Shown: in pieces, positions 61,014 to 64,000 of the stretch
Numbering within the stretch: position 1 is the first letter of the stretch
Layout of the letters: every line of letters begins with the position of its first letter
DNA from: Aquitalea aquatilis
GTDB taxonomy: Bacteria; Pseudomonadota; Gammaproteobacteria; Burkholderiales; Chromobacteriaceae
Length of the DNA stretch: 64,000 bases
Reading direction: 5' to 3'
Assembly (NCBI RefSeq): GCF_005155025.1
Contig: NZ_CP039731.1
Span: forward strand, 1,178,001-1,242,000
Translations under genes and position numbers: made by a program
Notes under the pieces: model-generated
Databases searched by the model: none
What the model saw: the letters and a program-made list of their open reading frames with translations, nothing else
Told to the model about the DNA's origin: nothing

Positions 61014-62798
61014 ATGTCTGCCACACCACCTGCCCGCCCCCTGTTGCAACGCATCAGCCCCTTGCTGGGGCTGCTGCCCTTTGTCCGCCCCTATCGCCGC
61101 CGCGCCCTGCTGGCCTTGCTGGCGCTTACCGTGGCCGCGGTCTCCACCCTGGTATTGCCGATGGCCTTCCGGGTGCTGATCGATCAGGGCTTTTCCAGCC
61201 GTAATGCCGGCCATATCAACCAGTATTTCCTCATGCTGTTCGGCGTGGCCGTGGTACTGGCGCTGGCCACCGCCGGGCGCTTTTACCTGGTGTCCTGGCT
61301 GGGTGAACGGGTAACTGCCGATGTGCGCAGCGCCGTCTATCGTCACGTCATCAGCATGAGTCCGCAGTATTTCGAAACCACCCAGACCGGCGAGGTGCTG
61401 TCGCGCCTCACCACCGACACCACGCTGGTGCAGACGGTGATCGGCACCAGCCTGTCGATGGGCCTGCGCAATGTCTTGCTGATGCTGGGCGGGCTGGTGA
61501 TGCTGGGCATGACCAGCCCCAGCCTCACCGGCTACATCCTGGTGACGCTATTGCTGGTGGTGCTGCCCATCGTGCTGTTTGGCCGTCGGGTACGGGCGCT
61601 GTCCAAATCCAGCCAGGACCGCATTGCCGATTCCAGCGCCATGGCCGGTGAGGTGCTCAATGCCATCCCCACCGTGCAGGCCTTCAACCAGCAGGCACAG
61701 GAAGCCGGCCGCTTTGTCGGCTCGGTGGAACTGAGCTTTGCCACGGCGCTGGCGCGTATCCGCGCCCGCTCCTTGCTGACGGTGGCGGTGATCATGCTGA
61801 TCTTCGGTGCCATCGTGTTCGTGCTGTGGCTGGGTGCGCAGCAGGTATTGGCCGGACAGATGAGCGGCGGCCTGCTGGCGCAGTTCATCCTGTATGCGGT
61901 GGTGACGGCCGGTGCCATCGGCGCGGTGGCCGAGGTGTGGGGCGATGTGCAGCGCGCCGCTGGCGCCACCGAACGGCTGATGGAACTGCTGCAGCTGACC
62001 TCGCCGGTGACCGAAGCGGCCCAGCCGCATGCCTTGCCCATGGCTGGTCGGCTGCGTTTGCAGCAGGTGAGCTTTGCCTATCCTTCGCGGCCGGAGCAGC
62101 CTTCGCTCAGCCAGATTGATCTGGAACTGGCTCCCGGCGAGCATGTGGCGCTGGTGGGCCCCTCCGGTGCCGGCAAGTCCACGCTGTTCCAGCTCTTGCT
62201 GCGTTTCTACGACCCGCAACAGGGTGCAATCAGCCTGGGCGGCGTGGACATCCGCCAACTGGCCCTGGCCGATTTGCGCCAGCATATCGGCGTGGTGCTG
62301 CAGGATTCGGTGATCTTTGGCAGCAGTGCGCTGGAAAACATCCGCTACGGCCGGCCCGGTGCCAGCGATGAAGAAGTGTTCGCTGCCGCCCGTGCCGCCG
62401 CCGCCCACGATTTCATCCAGGCGCTGCCGCAAGGCTATGCCACCTATCTGGGCGAGCGCGGCGTGCGTCTGTCCGGCGGCCAGCGCCAGCGCATCGCCAT
62501 TGCCCGCGCCATCCTGAAAAACCCGCCCATCCTGCTGCTGGACGAAGCCACCAGTGCGCTGGATGCCGAATCCGAACAGCTGGTACAGCAGGCGCTGGAA
62601 CGTGCCGCGCACAATCGCACCACGCTGGTGATTGCCCACCGCCTGGCCACGGTGAAAGAGGCCGACCGCATCGTGGTGCTGGAAGGGGGACGTATCGTGG
62701 CGCAGGGCCGGCATGATGAGCTGCTGCACAGCTCGCCGCTGTATGCGCGGCTGGCGGCCTTGCAGTTCGGCCCCGAGGCGGGAGCCTTGCCGGCATGA
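61014..62798 (+). CDS. ABC exporter (MsbA-like half transporter)
   Basis: A 594-residue protein with an N-terminal six-helix ABC exporter membrane domain (about 20-310) and an ATPase domain. Walker A is VGPSGAGKST, the signature LSGGQRQRIAIA, Walker B PPILLLDEATSALDAE, and the H-loop VIAHRLATV. It forms a homodimer that exports lipids, drugs or peptides; the substrate is unknown. The start MSATPPARP is chosen over an ATG 15 codons upstream. Its stop overlaps the next start by four bases. Confidence 0.92.
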   Translation: MSATPPARPLLQRISPLLGLLPFVRPYRRRALLALLALTVAAVSTLVLPMAFRVLIDQGFSSRNAGHINQYFLMLFGVAVVLALATAGRFYLVSWLGERVTADVRSAVYRHVISMSPQYFETTQTGEVLSRLTTDTTLVQTVIGTSLSMGLRNVLLMLGGLVMLGMTSPSLTGYILVTLLLVVLPIVLFGRRVRALSKSSQDRIADSSAMAGEVLNAIPTVQAFNQQAQEAGRFVGSVELSFATALARIRARSLLTVAVIMLIFGAIVFVLWLGAQQVLAGQMSGGLLAQFILYAVVTAGAIGAVAEVWGDVQRAAGATERLMELLQLTSPVTEAAQPHALPMAGRLRLQQVSFAYPSRPEQPSLSQIDLELAPGEHVALVGPSGAGKSTLFQLLLRFYDPQQGAISLGGVDIRQLALADLRQHIGVVLQDSVIFGSSALENIRYGRPGASDEEVFAAARAAAAHDFIQALPQGYATYLGERGVRLSGGQRQRIAIARAILKNPPILLLDEATSALDAESEQLVQQALERAAHNRTTLVIAHRLATVKEADRIVVLEGGRIVAQGRHDELLHSSPLYARLAALQFGPEAGALPA

Positions 62799-63616
62799 GC
62801 GAGGCGGCCGAGGGCGACGCCGGGCTGACCCGGGCCGTGGTGGAGCGCTACCACCAGGCGTGGAAGCAGCGCCGGCTGGAGGACATTCTGGCGCTGTACC
62901 ACCCGCAGGTGAGTTATCACGACTTCCTGCAGAACCGGGTGTTCCGGCTGGCCGAGCTGCGTGACTACGTGCAGGCGTCCCTGCCACAGGGCGAGGCCGA
63001 GCGGCTGGAGCACTGCGACCGCATCCGCGTGGATGGCGATACCGCCTTCATCCAGTACCAGCTGGTGTTGCGCGGTAGTGGCGGGCTGGCTTCCTTTCAG
63101 AGCAGCGAAGCCATTAGCGTGCGCGACGGGCTGATCTGGCGCGTGCGCGAATATGCCACCCTGCAACACGGCAGCAAGGCTGGCAGCGGCGCGACCAGCC
63201 AGCGCAGTCCGCTGCAAAGGCTGGGCCTGTCGGCACGCCAGCTGGGGCGCATGGCGGAAGACCTGCACAGCTATTTCCGTCTGCAGCAGCCTTATTTGCA
63301 GGCCGACTGCAATCTGGCGGCCGTGGCCAGCGCCACCGGCTACAGCCGCAACCAGCTGTCCTATCTGCTCAACCAGGTACTGGGGCAAAGCTTTTACCGC
63401 TACGTCAATCAGGCCAGGCTGCAGCATCTGCTGGCCAGCCTGCCCGCCGCCGACAGCATGGCGCGCATCGACCAGCTGGCCTTTGCCGCCGGCTTCAATT
63501 CGCTATCGGTGTTCTACCGCTGTTTTCGCGACCATACCGGCCTGACCCCCGCCACCTGGCTGCGGCGTTTTCCGTGCGGGTCCGCACAGACGACCAGCCA
63601 GCCGGACAAGGACTAA
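62795..63616 (+). CDS. SnoaL-like/AraC fusion regulator
   Basis: A 273-residue protein. The first about 125 residues form an NTF2/SnoaL-like fold (VVERYHQAWKQRRLEDILALYHPQVSYHD), which usually binds small hydrophobic molecules. The rest is an AraC-type double helix-turn-helix (LAAVASATGYSRNQLSYLLNQVLGQSF; IDQLAFAAGFNSLSVFYRCFRDHTGLTP, by position about 170-260). The sensor-plus-AraC pairing and the ATGA overlap with the exporter suggest that it senses the exporter substrate and controls the operon. Confidence 0.85.
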   Translation: MSEAAEGDAGLTRAVVERYHQAWKQRRLEDILALYHPQVSYHDFLQNRVFRLAELRDYVQASLPQGEAERLEHCDRIRVDGDTAFIQYQLVLRGSGGLASFQSSEAISVRDGLIWRVREYATLQHGSKAGSGATSQRSPLQRLGLSARQLGRMAEDLHSYFRLQQPYLQADCNLAAVASATGYSRNQLSYLLNQVLGQSFYRYVNQARLQHLLASLPAADSMARIDQLAFAAGFNSLSVFYRCFRDHTGLTPATWLRRFPCGSAQTTSQPDKD

Positions 63617-63646
63617 GCTGCAGGCTTCTTGCATGGAGGCCTGCCG

Positions 63647-64000
63647 ATGGGCGCAACACACAATATCAGCCTGTGGATGGAACAGCTGGGCGACAGCCTG
63701 CAGCCGCGCCCGGCGCTGCACGGCGATATCGAAGCCGATGTCGCCATTGTCGGTGCCGGCTTTACCGGGCTGTGGACGGCTTATTACCTGAAACAGCAGG
63801 CCCCGGATCTGAACATCGTGGTGCTGGAAGCCGAGATCGCCGGCTTTGGCGCATCCGGCCGCAATGGTGGCTGGGTGATTGGCGAGGTGCTGGGCGAAGA
63901 CCGGCTGCTGGCCGGGCTGGACCCGCTCGCCCGCAGCCATAGCCGCGCACTGCTGCATGACATTCCCGACGAAGTGGGCCGGGTCATCGCCCGCGAAGGC
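63647..64000 (+). CDS. FAD-dependent amine oxidase (DAO family), 5' part
   Basis: The first 118 codons of a gene cut by the window end. DVAIVGAGFTGLWTAYYL is the FAD-binding Rossmann motif, followed by VLEAEIAGFGASGRNGGWV, typical of the DAO superfamily such as PuuB gamma-glutamylputrescine oxidase or glycine/sarcosine oxidases. GGAGG precedes the ATG. The full substrate specificity cannot be judged from this part. Confidence 0.85.
   Translation, partial: MGATHNISLWMEQLGDSLQPRPALHGDIEADVAIVGAGFTGLWTAYYLKQQAPDLNIVVLEAEIAGFGASGRNGGWVIGEVLGEDRLLAGLDPLARSHSRALLHDIPDEVGRVIAREG

Overview
The window is a gene-dense, GC-rich piece of a betaproteobacterial chromosome. The 16S-tRNA-Ile-tRNA-Ala-23S-5S operon, the Neisseriales-type gene groups (pilT/pilU divergent from yggS-proC-yggT; hemA-prfA; pilS-pilR; cyaY divergent from lptM) and the protein sequences point to the family Chromobacteriaceae. 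My recollection of the 16S variable regions favours an Aquitalea/Chromobacterium-like genus, but this was not checked against a database. I see no insertion sequence, prophage, CRISPR array or replication origin. Most of the window is core chromosome with a few accessory regulatory modules.

Layout. 0.2-3.3 kb: a HisC-like aminotransferase, lptM, cyaY, a YqaA-type membrane protein and rsmA. 3.6-6.9 kb: gltIJKL, a complete glutamate/aspartate ABC importer with unusually structured leader and intercistronic RNA. 7.2-12.3 kb: an EAL-HDOD protein, a receiver-TPR protein, and the pilus retraction ATPases pilU and pilT. 12.5-16.9 kb: yggS, proC, yggT, a small cytochrome c, dksA and aroG. 17-20.4 kb: a DMT exporter divergent from a LysR gene, then mobA-moaE-moaD for molybdenum cofactor. 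20.6-27.1 kb: a central carbon cluster tkt-gap-pgk-(lysE type)-fba on the minus strand. 27.5-34.2 kb: a membrane protein, a GNAT enzyme, and parC-pilS-pilR. 34.4-39.9 kb: the rRNA operon. 40-47.8 kb: an MscS channel, then a three-gene phosphorelay (receiver-degenerate EAL, receiver, hybrid kinase) that resembles VieSAB/Roc systems. 47.8-53.3 kb: LysR, prfA, hemA, pdxH, LysR. 53.4-59.1 kb: a guanidino-compound hydrolase with a sodium symporter, then the glutathione formaldehyde pathway (fghA, frmA) with a divergent LysR. 59.2-64 kb: a DEDDy exonuclease, a Crp/Fnr regulator, a DUF2892 protein, an ABC exporter coupled to a SnoaL-AraC fusion, and a truncated amine oxidase.

How the genes connect. 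Type IV pilus functions occur at two places: retraction (pilT, pilU with a receiver-TPR gene) and transcriptional control (pilS, pilR). c-di-GMP-like signalling appears as two proteins with degenerate EAL domains, both probably non-catalytic. The carbon cluster covers triose-phosphate interconversion in glycolysis/gluconeogenesis and the pentose phosphate pathway; its GAPDH has an alanine where NAD-specific enzymes carry an acidic residue.

The least explained signals are non-coding. A short intergenic element occurs twice (near 28.2 and 60.8 kb) with inverted termini and a central hairpin whose stem bases covary. The dksA leader has two interleaved 8-bp complementary pairs that could form a pseudoknot. 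Strong stem-loops lie in the glt operon, between gap and pgk, and in the DMT exporter leader.
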